Below the pieces are notes generated by a model. It had not been told where the DNA came from. It made no database searches and saw only the letters and a list, made by a program, of their open reading frames with translations. From positions 1 through 7,597 of the forward strand of contig JAFVRL010000133.1 of assembly GCA_017504325.1 (NCBI GenBank): a DNA stretch of 7,597 nt, written 5' to 3'. This document shows positions 1 through 5,158 of this stretch, in pieces. Position 1 is the first letter of the stretch, and every line of letters starts with the position of its first letter. Position numbers and translations under genes: made by a program. This stretch comes from Lentisphaeria bacterium. GTDB taxonomy: Bacteria > Verrucomicrobiota > Lentisphaeria > Victivallales > UBA1829.

Positions 1-1377
1 CACGGCCCAGGCCTGTCCGATCGGATGGTTCGGGTCTGCCACGCAAGCTGCAGTGCGGCACTGAAACGGGCGGTGCAGGAGGGCCCATTCCTCTTCACTC
101 AATACACCGTACGCCTCCTGCAATGCCGTCAATGCTTTTTCCATTTTTTCCCCGTGCCGCAAAGATATTTCACACTCCCCGGATGAAAATTCCCCACCGG
201 AAAGCACCTCATCCTGAAATACATCCAGAAGAAGCTCCACGCCCTCATTTTTCTTTGCGGAAATGCGTACAGAGGGGATCCTTCTGCCGTTTTTCATTTC
301 ATAAAAACCTTTTTCCGGAATATTCAGGGCAAGAGTTTCCGGCAGATCGGATTTGTTCCATACAAGGATGATACGGGAGTTTTTTTCCACTTCTTCCACC
401 GGACCGAAAGGATCTTTTACAGTATCCTCATCAGAAAGATCCGCCACCCAGAACAATATTTCCGCCTGACGGATGGATTCCCTGCTGCGTTGGATCCCGA
501 TTTTTTCAATACGGTCACTTGTCTCTTCCCGGACACCTGCCGTATCGGAAATGCGTACGGGAATATTCCGGAAACTTGCCATTTCCTCCAATGTATCCCT
601 TGTAGTGCCGGCGATCTCAGTAACAATGGCTCTTTCGTATCCCAGAAGCATATTGAGCAAACTGGACTTTCCCGAATTGGGTCTTCCTGCGATCACAAGT
701 TTCACCCCTTCCCGCAAGACTTGTCCCCTTTGCCGGGAAGAGATCATTTTCTCCAGTTTCCGACAAACTTTTTCGATCTCTGAAAGCAGAAAAGATGTAC
801 TTTGCCAATTCAGATCCTCTTCCGGAAAATCCATGCGGGATTCGATTTCAGCAAGAACGGAAAGCAAAATATCCCGGCTTGAGCCTATCTCATCCCGGAG
901 AACACCGGAAAGCTGGCGCAAAGCCAGATCCGCTGCGGCATTGCTTTTGGCACTGATCAGATCTGCCACAGCTTCCGCCTGTGTGAGATCCAGTTTTCCA
1001 TTGAGAAAAGCTCTGCGGGTAAACTCCCCTTCTTCCGCCGGTCTTGCCCCGGCTTCAAAAACAGCTTTCAACAGTCTTCCGGGAGCAATACTTCCTCCGT
1101 GGCATTGCAGTTCCACCGTATCGTCCCCGGTGTAACTGTGAGGTGCTTTCATATAAAATGCCAGACAGGGTTCCTCTCCGGCAATGGTCTTCCCCAACAG
1201 AACTTTGCGGCAATTTTCCTTTTTCCGCAAAGAATTTTTCCCTTTCCAGACCTTTTCCGCCACATCCAGCGCATTTTTACCGGTAATACGGATGACAGAG
1301 ATGGCTCCTCCGGGTGCGGTACATAAAGCCGCCGCAGTATCATCCGCTGTAAAAAGATTTTTTGAAAAAATTCCCAT
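1..1377 (-). CDS. mnmE: tRNA uridine-5-carboxymethylaminomethyl(34) synthesis GTPase MnmE, 3' end missing
   Basis: MnmE (TrmE) works with the FAD protein MnmG to place a carboxymethylaminomethyl (or aminomethyl) group on wobble U34 of certain tRNAs, in the cytoplasm. The minus-strand frame is open for 459 codons from the ATG at 1377 to the left edge. The N-terminal folate-binding region (about 1-120) contains SYTGDDTVELQCHGG (81-95) and GEFTRRAFLNGKLDLTQAEA (117-136). A G domain follows inside the helical domain: P-loop GRPNSGKSS (231-239), AGTTRD (256-261), DTAG (278-281), NKSD (341-344) and SAK (373-375). MnmE normally ends in FCIGK, whose Cys is needed for catalysis; that end lies off the left edge, probably fewer than 20 residues away. 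The start fits the family, with DDTAAALCTAPGGAISVIRI near the N-terminus, but the only Shine-Dalgarno-like element (AAGGAA) is about 13 nt away. It is transcribed divergently from the TPR gene. Confidence 0.96.
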   Translation of the reverse strand, partial: MGIFSKNLFTADDTAAALCTAPGGAISVIRITGKNALDVAEKVWKGKNSLRKKENCRKVLLGKTIAGEEPCLAFYMKAPHSYTGDDTVELQCHGGSIAPGRLLKAVFEAGARPAEEGEFTRRAFLNGKLDLTQAEAVADLISAKSNAAADLALRQLSGVLRDEIGSSRDILLSVLAEIESRMDFPEEDLNWQSTSFLLSEIEKVCRKLEKMISSRQRGQVLREGVKLVIAGRPNSGKSSLLNMLLGYERAIVTEIAGTTRDTLEEMASFRNIPVRISDTAGVREETSDRIEKIGIQRSRESIRQAEILFWVADLSDEDTVKDPFGPVEEVEKNSRIILVWNKSDLPETLALNIPEKGFYEMKNGRRIPSVRISAKKNEGVELLLDVFQDEVLSGGEFSSGECEISLRHGEKMEKALTALQEAYGVLSEEEWALLHRPFQCRTAACVADPNHPIGQAWAV

Positions 1378-1394
1378 TATTTTCTATTTATTCC

Positions 1395-1422
1395 TTGAAA
1401 AAAATCCTCTTGAAATTATAAT
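1395..1422 (+). promoter_or_regulatory. Sigma70-type promoter of the TPR gene
   Basis: TTGAAA at 1395-1400 is followed after 16 bp by a perfect TATAAT at 1417-1422. The predicted transcript starts near 1429 and runs about 120 nt before the ATG at 1548. A second TTGAAA at 1410-1415 with TAATAT at 1431-1436 (15-bp spacer) is a weaker alternative. The call is by consensus match only. Confidence 0.6.
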
Positions 1423-1424
1423 AA

Positions 1425-1433
1425 TGTGGATAA
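1425..1433 (-). promoter_or_regulatory. Perfect DnaA-box 9-mer
   Basis: The plus strand reads TGTGGATAA, so the minus strand reads TTATCCACA, the classic high-affinity DnaA box. It lies in the AT-rich divergent region between mnmE and the TPR gene, just downstream of the TATAAT at 1417-1422 and overlapping the predicted transcription start. I found no second good match in the window. It could be one box of a dispersed origin, a DnaA-controlled promoter, or a chance match. Confidence 0.4.
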
Positions 1434-1460
1434 TATTAGCACATAAATTGAAAAAATCAA
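1433..1460 (-). promoter_or_regulatory. Possible promoter of mnmE
   Basis: On the minus strand TTGATT (1460-1455) is followed after 16 bp by TAATAT (1438-1433), pointing toward mnmE. The minus strand also carries TATAAT at 1420-1415, without a good -35 partner. The region is AT-rich, so chance matches are likely. Some promoter is expected here because the two genes diverge. Confidence 0.3.
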
Positions 1461-1535
1461 AAGTTTTCCTGTAAAAAGGCGGAAAAATACCGGAAAAAAC
1501 GGTCAGGCTCCCGGAAAAAGGAAAACATTGAAGAC

Positions 1536-1541
1536 AGGAGG
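1536..1541 (+). promoter_or_regulatory. Shine-Dalgarno site of the TPR gene
   Basis: AGGAGG lies 6 nt before the ATG at 1548. It is a near-perfect ribosome binding site and fixes that start. Confidence 0.85.
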
Positions 1542-1547
1542 AAAAGT

Positions 1548-2945
1548 ATGGCGATCACCAAAACAACATACCAGAAGCTCGCCCCCGCGGTGAGAAGTGC
1601 CTATGGCAAAGCAAGAGAAGTCATCAGTCAGGGAAAACTGGACTATGGAATAACCCTTCTCAAGGATATCGTCATAGCCTGTCCCGGATTCGAAGAGGCA
1701 AGAAATGATCTCCGTGCAGCGGAAAAAAGAAAAGCTGCCGGGATGAACGCCATTGCAAAATTCCTTGCCGCATTCAAGCAGTCCGGCGACATCGCCAAAG
1801 GTTCCGTCCTTCTGAAAAAGGACCCCATGGAAGCCTTGAAATATGCGGAAGAAGCAGCAGCAAAACTTCTCAATAAAAAGGTACTGCTTTTTTATGCTTC
1901 TGTGGCAATGGAACTGGAAGAATACGATCTTGCCATCCAGACATACGATCTCATTCTTGCAGATGACAGACATGATGAAGAGGTCCTCCTGAAACTTATT
2001 GACCCGCTGCAGGCAAAAGAGGATCATAACCGTATAGTGAAGATCCGGCAGTATTTCGCAACAAAATACCCCAAAGACCTGGAAAAACAGCATGCCTTGC
2101 GGGAAGCCGCTGCTCTTGCCTCTATCGGCACAGCCAAATTTGTGGATGACGGCAGCACCAAAAGCAATATTCCCGGCAGTTCCGCCCCCAAAACAGACGA
2201 TCTGGAAAGAGGGGACCGTATCATCCGTTCTGAAGATGATATAAGAGAACTGATCTCCAGATTTGAAAAAAATATCAAGGCAGGTCAGGCAACATTGGAC
2301 AACTACCGGAAAGTGGCAGAATTGTATTACCGGGTGGGGCGTTATCAGGATGCCATCAATGCCTATGAATCCCTGGTGAAACTGCAGGGAAATCTTGACC
2401 CGGTCATCGACAGAGAGATCGAAAAATGCAAGGTGGCTCTCTCCGCCGCCAAAGTGAAAAAACTTCAGGCTGTCAATGCTTCCGAAGAAGAGATACGGCA
2501 GGAACAGGAGGCGATCCTGTCCTACAGAGTGGAACGGGCGGAAAGCAGAGTCAATACCTATCCCAACGATTTGCAGATGCGTTATGAACTGGCTCTGATC
2601 TGCTGGGAGATCAAAGATTACGACCGCGCTCTGGAACAGTTCCAGCAGGCAAGACGCAATCCCCAGAGAAAACTGATGAGTATCGTTTATCTCGGACGCT
2701 GTCTTTCTGCAAAAGGTCAGTTCGATATGGCTCTTGATCAGTTCGACATGGCTCTGGCGGAAATGCTGGTGATGGATAAAAGCAAAATGCAGGCTCTCTA
2801 CTACAAAGGCGAGGCTCTGAACAGTCTCGGCAGAGCAGAAGAGGCATTTGAATGTTTCAAACAGATCTATTCCACAGATGTGGGATTCCTGGATGTGGGT
2901 AAAAAGGTGGAAGAGTATTATGCTGCCAGAAAAGCACAGCAGTAA
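1548..2945 (+). CDS. Cytoplasmic tetratricopeptide repeat (TPR) protein of unknown role
   Basis: This is a 465-aa, highly charged, mainly helical protein with no signal peptide or membrane segment, so probably cytoplasmic. An N-terminal helical half (about 1-195) has TPR-like pairs near 18-50 and 109-143. A polar, Gly/Ser/Asp-rich linker (about 196-225, including GSTKSNIPGSSAPKTDD) follows. The C-terminal half has clearer TPR units near 251-284 (YRVGRYQDAINAYESLV), 343-373 (WEIKDYDRALEQFQQA), 376-409 (AKGQFDMALDQFDMAL) and 415-447 (NSLGRAEEAFECFKQI). TPRs form a superhelical surface that binds other proteins; the partner cannot be read from the sequence. The start is well supported by AGGAGG six bases upstream and a good promoter at 1395-1422. 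The DNA methyltransferase gene follows after 33 nt on the same strand, so the two may share a transcript. Long TPR proteins with degenerate repeats occur in PVC bacteria; that link is an impression, not proof. Confidence 0.85.
   Translation: MAITKTTYQKLAPAVRSAYGKAREVISQGKLDYGITLLKDIVIACPGFEEARNDLRAAEKRKAAGMNAIAKFLAAFKQSGDIAKGSVLLKKDPMEALKYAEEAAAKLLNKKVLLFYASVAMELEEYDLAIQTYDLILADDRHDEEVLLKLIDPLQAKEDHNRIVKIRQYFATKYPKDLEKQHALREAAALASIGTAKFVDDGSTKSNIPGSSAPKTDDLERGDRIIRSEDDIRELISRFEKNIKAGQATLDNYRKVAELYYRVGRYQDAINAYESLVKLQGNLDPVIDREIEKCKVALSAAKVKKLQAVNASEEEIRQEQEAILSYRVERAESRVNTYPNDLQMRYELALICWEIKDYDRALEQFQQARRNPQRKLMSIVYLGRCLSAKGQFDMALDQFDMALAEMLVMDKSKMQALYYKGEALNSLGRAEEAFECFKQIYSTDVGFLDVGKKVEEYYAARKAQQ
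2718..2759 (+). repeat. 21-bp imperfect tandem repeat inside the TPR gene
   Basis: Two adjacent 21-bp units (2718-2738 and 2739-2759) encode QFDMALD and QFDMALA. Over the first 18 bp they differ only at two third-codon positions (GAT/GAC and CTT/CTG). The unit matches helix B of a TPR, where a seven-residue periodicity is natural. It may be a small recent duplication or convergence on the TPR consensus. Confidence 0.6.
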
Positions 2946-2978
2946 ACGGAACAGTCTTTCAATGCAAAGAATTCAATA

Positions 2979-3911
2979 ATGGCTTCTTCCCCTTCCCCGA
3001 GAAACAAAACCCTTTCCCTTTCTTCCGAAGAGAGGGAAAGGTTTGTTACATACTTTTCCACTCCGGAAAAAGCACTTTCTGCGGAAGAGATCAGAAACAG
3101 CTTTTTCAAAGGGGATCTTTTTTCCCTTGTGGATCTTTTTCCTTCCGGATGTGTGGATCTGATGATTCTGGATCCGCCTTATAACCTGGATAAAGATTTC
3201 CGGGGATTTTCTTTCCGCAAACAGAGTACATCCGCCTATCTCGCCTATCTGAAAAGTTTTCTTATACCATTGAAACGCCTGCTGAAAGAAGATGCCTCCC
3301 TCTATCTTTGCGGGGATTGGAACTCCTGCGGAGCCATTTTTTCCGCACTGGAGGAGACGGGTTTCATCATCCGCAACCGGATCACCTGGCAGCGGGAAAA
3401 AGGAAGAGGAGCAAAACAGAACTGGAAAAATTGTGCGGAAGATATCTGGTTCGCCACCTGTTCCGATGATTATTATTTTAATGCCGATGCTGTCCGGCTG
3501 CGGAAAAAAGTCATTGCGCCCTACAGGGATAATGGTGTTCCGAAAGACTGGGAGGAGACCGGAGAAGGTAAATTCCGGCTTACCGCACCTTCCAATTTCC
3601 TTAATGACATCACGGTTCCCTACTGGTCCATGCCGGAAAATACCCTTCACCCCACCCAGAAACCGGAAAAACTCATTGCCAAACTGATCCTTGCCAGTTC
3701 CCGGAAAGGGGATCTTGTCTTTGATCCGTTTGCAGGATCAGGCACCTCTCTTGTGACCGCAAGAAAACTGGAAAGGGATTTTTGCGGGATCGAACAGGAG
3801 GAGGAATATTGTCTCTATACGGCAAAACGGCTGGAAAAAGCATTGCAGGACAAACATATACAGGGATATGACGGTGAAGCATTTCTGGAACGGAATGCCG
3901 GAAATAAATGA
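2979..3911 (+). CDS. Site-specific DNA methyltransferase, beta class, probably N6-adenine
   Basis: The 310-aa protein should transfer a methyl group from S-adenosylmethionine to a base in a specific DNA site. Catalytic motif IV DPPY (65-68) precedes the SAM-binding motif FDPFAGSGT (248-256). This order, with HPTQKPEKL (224-232) just before motif I, marks the beta class of the N6/N4 methyltransferase family (PF01555). DPPY rather than SPPY favours adenine. The region between, including WSMPENT (216-222), is intact. The likely target-recognition part is about 70-215, and no target can be named. The first about 40 residues are Ser/Glu-rich and not recognisably conserved. ATG 2979 is the only plausible start after an in-frame stop, but it has no clear Shine-Dalgarno site, so translation may depend on the TPR gene upstream. 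No restriction endonuclease is visible nearby, so this is either an orphan methylase or one whose partner lies outside the window. Confidence 0.9.
   Translation: MASSPSPRNKTLSLSSEERERFVTYFSTPEKALSAEEIRNSFFKGDLFSLVDLFPSGCVDLMILDPPYNLDKDFRGFSFRKQSTSAYLAYLKSFLIPLKRLLKEDASLYLCGDWNSCGAIFSALEETGFIIRNRITWQREKGRGAKQNWKNCAEDIWFATCSDDYYFNADAVRLRKKVIAPYRDNGVPKDWEETGEGKFRLTAPSNFLNDITVPYWSMPENTLHPTQKPEKLIAKLILASSRKGDLVFDPFAGSGTSLVTARKLERDFCGIEQEEEYCLYTAKRLEKALQDKHIQGYDGEAFLERNAGNK
3011..3041 (+). terminator. Strong hairpin in the first codons of the methyltransferase gene (possible terminator or attenuator)
   Basis: CCTTTCCCTTTCTT (3011-3024) pairs with AAGAGAGGGAAAGG (3028-3041) around a 3-nt CCG loop. 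This gives a 14-bp stem with a single G-U wobble. TTTGTT follows at 3042-3047, a short and interrupted T tract. The hairpin sits 66 nt after the TPR stop codon but inside the methyltransferase reading frame (about residues 11-21). It could end or attenuate the TPR transcript, or reduce methyltransferase expression. The short T tract makes efficient termination uncertain. Confidence 0.4.
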
Positions 3912-3930
3912 AGAAAATCACAAAAACAAC

Positions 3931-3958
3931 TTGATTTTTTTATAAGCAGCACTATAAT
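3931..3958 (+). promoter_or_regulatory. Sigma70-type promoter of the PmtA-like gene
   Basis: TTGATT (3931-3936) and a perfect TATAAT (3953-3958) are separated by 16 bp. Transcription would begin near 3965, leaving a leader of about 88 nt before the ATG at 4053. The element lies just after the methyltransferase stop, which suggests the next gene is transcribed independently. Confidence 0.6.
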
Positions 3959-3971
3959 AGTATCCGTAACG

Positions 3972-4010
3972 GCGGGCAGTATATTTTTTACTGCAGTAAG
4001 AGGTATCCGC
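3972..4010 (+). other. Foldable 5' leader of the PmtA-like gene
   Basis: GCAGTA (3976-3981) and TACTGC (3989-3994) form a perfect 6-bp stem with a 7-nt loop. The adjoining GCGG (3972-3975) can pair with CCGC (4007-4010), bulging a segment that contains AAGAGG (3998-4003). A five-codon reading frame, ATG to TGA at 4013-4030, begins 9 nt after that AAGAGG. This does not match any riboswitch family I recognise. Confidence 0.3.
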
Positions 4011-4052
4011 AGATGTCACTAAAGATCTGACAGACAACCATTTCAACAGGAT

Positions 4053-4628
4053 ATGATCAAAAACAGCTTGACATTTCAGTTTCTGAAAAACCCGTTTTCT
4101 GTGGGAGCGGTATGTCCCAGTTCTCCGGAACTGGCGCAGGAGATCTCCTCTTTTGCCGGTTTGGAAAATGCCTCTTCCATTGCGGAACTGGGCCCGGGAA
4201 CAGGAGCTTTGACAGGAGCGATCCTGAATAAAAAAGCTCCGGAAGCATGTTTTTTTGCTATTGAACTGAATCTGTCGGTTCTGGAAGTCTTCCGGAAAAA
4301 GTTTCCTTCTGTAAAAGTTTACAATGAAAGTGCGGCAAATCTTGCCGATATTGCCCGGAGAGAAAATCTGACAAAAGTGGATTCGGTGATCTCCGGTCTG
4401 CCCTGGGCGGCTTTTCCCTCCGCTTTGCAGGATGAATTGCTTTCCGCAATCAGTTCCTCTCTTTCAGAAGAGGGTTGTTTCAGCACATTTTCTTATTTGC
4501 ATTGTCCCCTGCTGCCTGCGGGCAAAAGGTTCCGGGAGAAACTTTCCCGGTACTTCACCCGTGTAGAGACCTCTTCCATCGTATGGAAAAACGTTCCCCC
4601 GGCCTTTGTATACCGCTGCAGAAAGTAA
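4053..4628 (+). CDS. PmtA-like SAM-dependent methyltransferase (phospholipid N-methyltransferase family, COG3963)
   Basis: The 191-aa protein is a class I SAM-dependent methyltransferase. Motif I ELGPGTG is at 45-51, and the acidic residue ending beta-2 is E71 (AIELN). The family-typical motifs SGLPWA (114-119), SYLHCPLLPAGKRF (147-160) and NVPPAFVYRCRK (180-191) run to the end. These C-terminal features match the group that includes PmtA, which methylates phosphatidylethanolamine toward phosphatidylcholine at the membrane surface, and also related enzymes once annotated as rRNA adenine dimethylases. The family match is strong; the phospholipid substrate is an inference. The length is normal and no motif is missing. 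ATG 4053 has only an AACAGG just 2 nt upstream as a Shine-Dalgarno-like element, so translation initiation is either weak or depends on the leader. The gene has its own promoter at 3931-3958 and ends 7 nt from the convergent DUF486 gene, with no visible terminator between them. Confidence 0.85.
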   Translation: MIKNSLTFQFLKNPFSVGAVCPSSPELAQEISSFAGLENASSIAELGPGTGALTGAILNKKAPEACFFAIELNLSVLEVFRKKFPSVKVYNESAANLADIARRENLTKVDSVISGLPWAAFPSALQDELLSAISSSLSEEGCFSTFSYLHCPLLPAGKRFREKLSRYFTRVETSSIVWKNVPPAFVYRCRK

Positions 4629-4635
4629 CCTTCCC

Positions 4636-4977
4636 TCAATGACGGAACATAAAATAAACAGCCCCCACCATGCAGAGTGCTGCCCAGACGAAATCCAATC
4701 TGAACGCCTCTTTCATGTAAAGCATGGAAAAAGGTACAAAAAGAGATAATGTGATAACTTCCTGAAGGATCTTCAACTGGGCAAGAGAAAGCTCCCCGTA
4801 ACCGATACGGTTGGCAGGTACCTGGATCATATATTCAAAAAAAGCGATCCCCCAACTGACAAGGGCGGCAATGTACCAGGGTTTGGAAGAGAGATTTTTC
4901 AAATGGCCGTACCAGGCAAATGTCATAAACAGATTGGACGCAGTGAGCAGAAGAATGGTTTTCAAAATGACCGGCAT
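4636..4977 (-). CDS. DMT-like small membrane protein, DUF486 (COG3169)
   Basis: The 113-aa, very hydrophobic protein has four predicted membrane helices, roughly 3-22, 34-53, 70-88 and 94-111. The family signature is clear: LLTASNLFMTFAWYGHLK (11-28), the WGIAFFEYMIQVPANRIGY stretch (42-60) and QEVITLSLFVPFSMLYM near 72-88. DUF486 proteins resemble half of a drug/metabolite transporter and are about 110-120 aa long; their function is unknown. The frame could start 18 codons earlier at 5031. ATG 4977 is chosen because GGAGGG lies 9 nt upstream and because the family begins with MxxxLKTILLL. The gene has its own promoter at 5034-5062 and is divergent from pheA. Its end lies 7 nt from the end of the PmtA-like gene. 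Confidence 0.9.
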   Translation of the reverse strand: MPVILKTILLLTASNLFMTFAWYGHLKNLSSKPWYIAALVSWGIAFFEYMIQVPANRIGYGELSLAQLKILQEVITLSLFVPFSMLYMKEAFRLDFVWAALCMVGAVYFMFRH

Positions 4978-4986
4978 AATATGATT

Positions 4987-4992
4987 CCCTCC
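4987..4992 (-). promoter_or_regulatory. Shine-Dalgarno site of the DUF486 gene
   Basis: GGAGGG on the minus strand lies 9 nt upstream of ATG 4977. It decides in favour of this start over the in-frame ATG at 5031. Confidence 0.75.
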
Positions 4993-5012
4993 AGGATGAA
5001 CCGTTTGTTTTC

Positions 5013-5028
5013 GATCTGACAACAGATC
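5013..5028 (-). repeat. Inverted repeat at the DUF486 transcript start
   Basis: GATCTG (5013-5018) and CAGATC (5023-5028) are perfect 6-bp arms around a 4-nt spacer. Transcription from the 5034-5062 promoter should begin near 5027, so the element would be either the extreme 5' hairpin of the mRNA or an operator overlapping +1. Confidence 0.45.
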
Positions 5029-5033
5029 CATAT

Positions 5034-5062
5034 AATATACAACCTTGTATTTTATAAGTCAA
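5034..5062 (-). promoter_or_regulatory. Sigma70-type promoter of the DUF486 gene
   Basis: On the minus strand TTGACT (5062-5057) and TATATT (5039-5034) are separated by 17 bp, close to consensus. The leader would be about 50 nt. A perfect palindrome (5037-5050) lies in the spacer and reaches into the -10 box. Confidence 0.6.
5037..5050. repeat. 14-bp palindrome within the DUF486 promoter
   Basis: ATACAA CC TTGTAT has perfect 6-bp arms. It sits between the -35 and -10 boxes of the DUF486 promoter and overlaps the -10, a typical place for a repressor site. No known operator is recognised. Confidence 0.35.
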
Positions 5063-5097
5063 ACAGGATTTTTCCTCCACTTTTTTTTCCACCAGCC

Positions 5098-5126
5098 TTG
5101 AGATAATAAAAAAATGGTGATAAATT
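5098..5126 (+). promoter_or_regulatory. Possible promoter of the pheA-like gene
   Basis: TTGAGA (5098-5103) and TAAATT (5121-5126) are separated by 17 bp. The -10 is a moderate match. TATAAA at 5134-5139 is an alternative -10 without a good -35. Confidence 0.4.
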
Positions 5127-5131
5127 ATAGG

Positions 5132-5158
5132 TGTATAAATATACAAAGGAGATCCTTT
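5132..5158 (+). promoter_or_regulatory. Two abutting palindromes overlapping the pheA ribosome binding site
   Basis: TGTATA AA TATACA (5132-5145) and AAAGGA GA TCCTTT (5145-5158) each have perfect 6-bp arms and a 2-nt centre. They share one base and end exactly at the start codon. The second contains the AAGGAG Shine-Dalgarno site (5146-5151, 7 nt before ATG 5159). They may be protein-binding sites or a coincidence in AT-rich DNA. A 2-nt loop cannot form an RNA hairpin without opening the inner pairs. Confidence 0.4.

Noticed and set aside
473..1135. Long plus-strand open frame (220 codons) opposite mnmE
   Set aside because: It is antisense to a clearly conserved gene, its protein is low-complexity Ser/Arg-rich with no recognisable motif, and it has no ribosome binding site.
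1489..1503. ACCG ... CGGT inverted repeat upstream of the TPR gene
   Set aside because: The arms are only 4 bp, and the purine-rich CGGAAAAA repetition around it matches the general composition of the window.
1503..2093. Minus-strand open frame of 196 codons opposite the TPR gene
   Set aside because: It lies antisense to a well-supported gene and overlaps that gene's ribosome binding site; the Cys/Phe-rich translation resembles no family.
2973..3650. Minus-strand open frame of 225 codons opposite the methyltransferase gene
   Set aside because: The opposite strand encodes DPPY and HPTQKP motifs in order, so this is a shadow frame.
3914..3938. AAAATCA ... TGATTTT inverted repeat followed by Ts, as a terminator of the methyltransferase gene
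   Set aside because: The stem is 7 bp with only two G-C pairs and an 11-nt loop, and it overlaps the -35 box of the next promoter; it is too weak to call.
4978..5031. In-frame upstream ATG giving DUF486 18 extra residues
   Set aside because: The extension is hydrophilic and not part of the family, and it would encode across the GGAGGG ribosome binding site of ATG 4977.
5114..5158. In-frame upstream ATG giving pheA 15 extra residues
   Set aside because: ATG 5159 has AAGGAG at ideal spacing and matches the usual chorismate mutase N-terminus; the extension covers the promoter and palindrome region.
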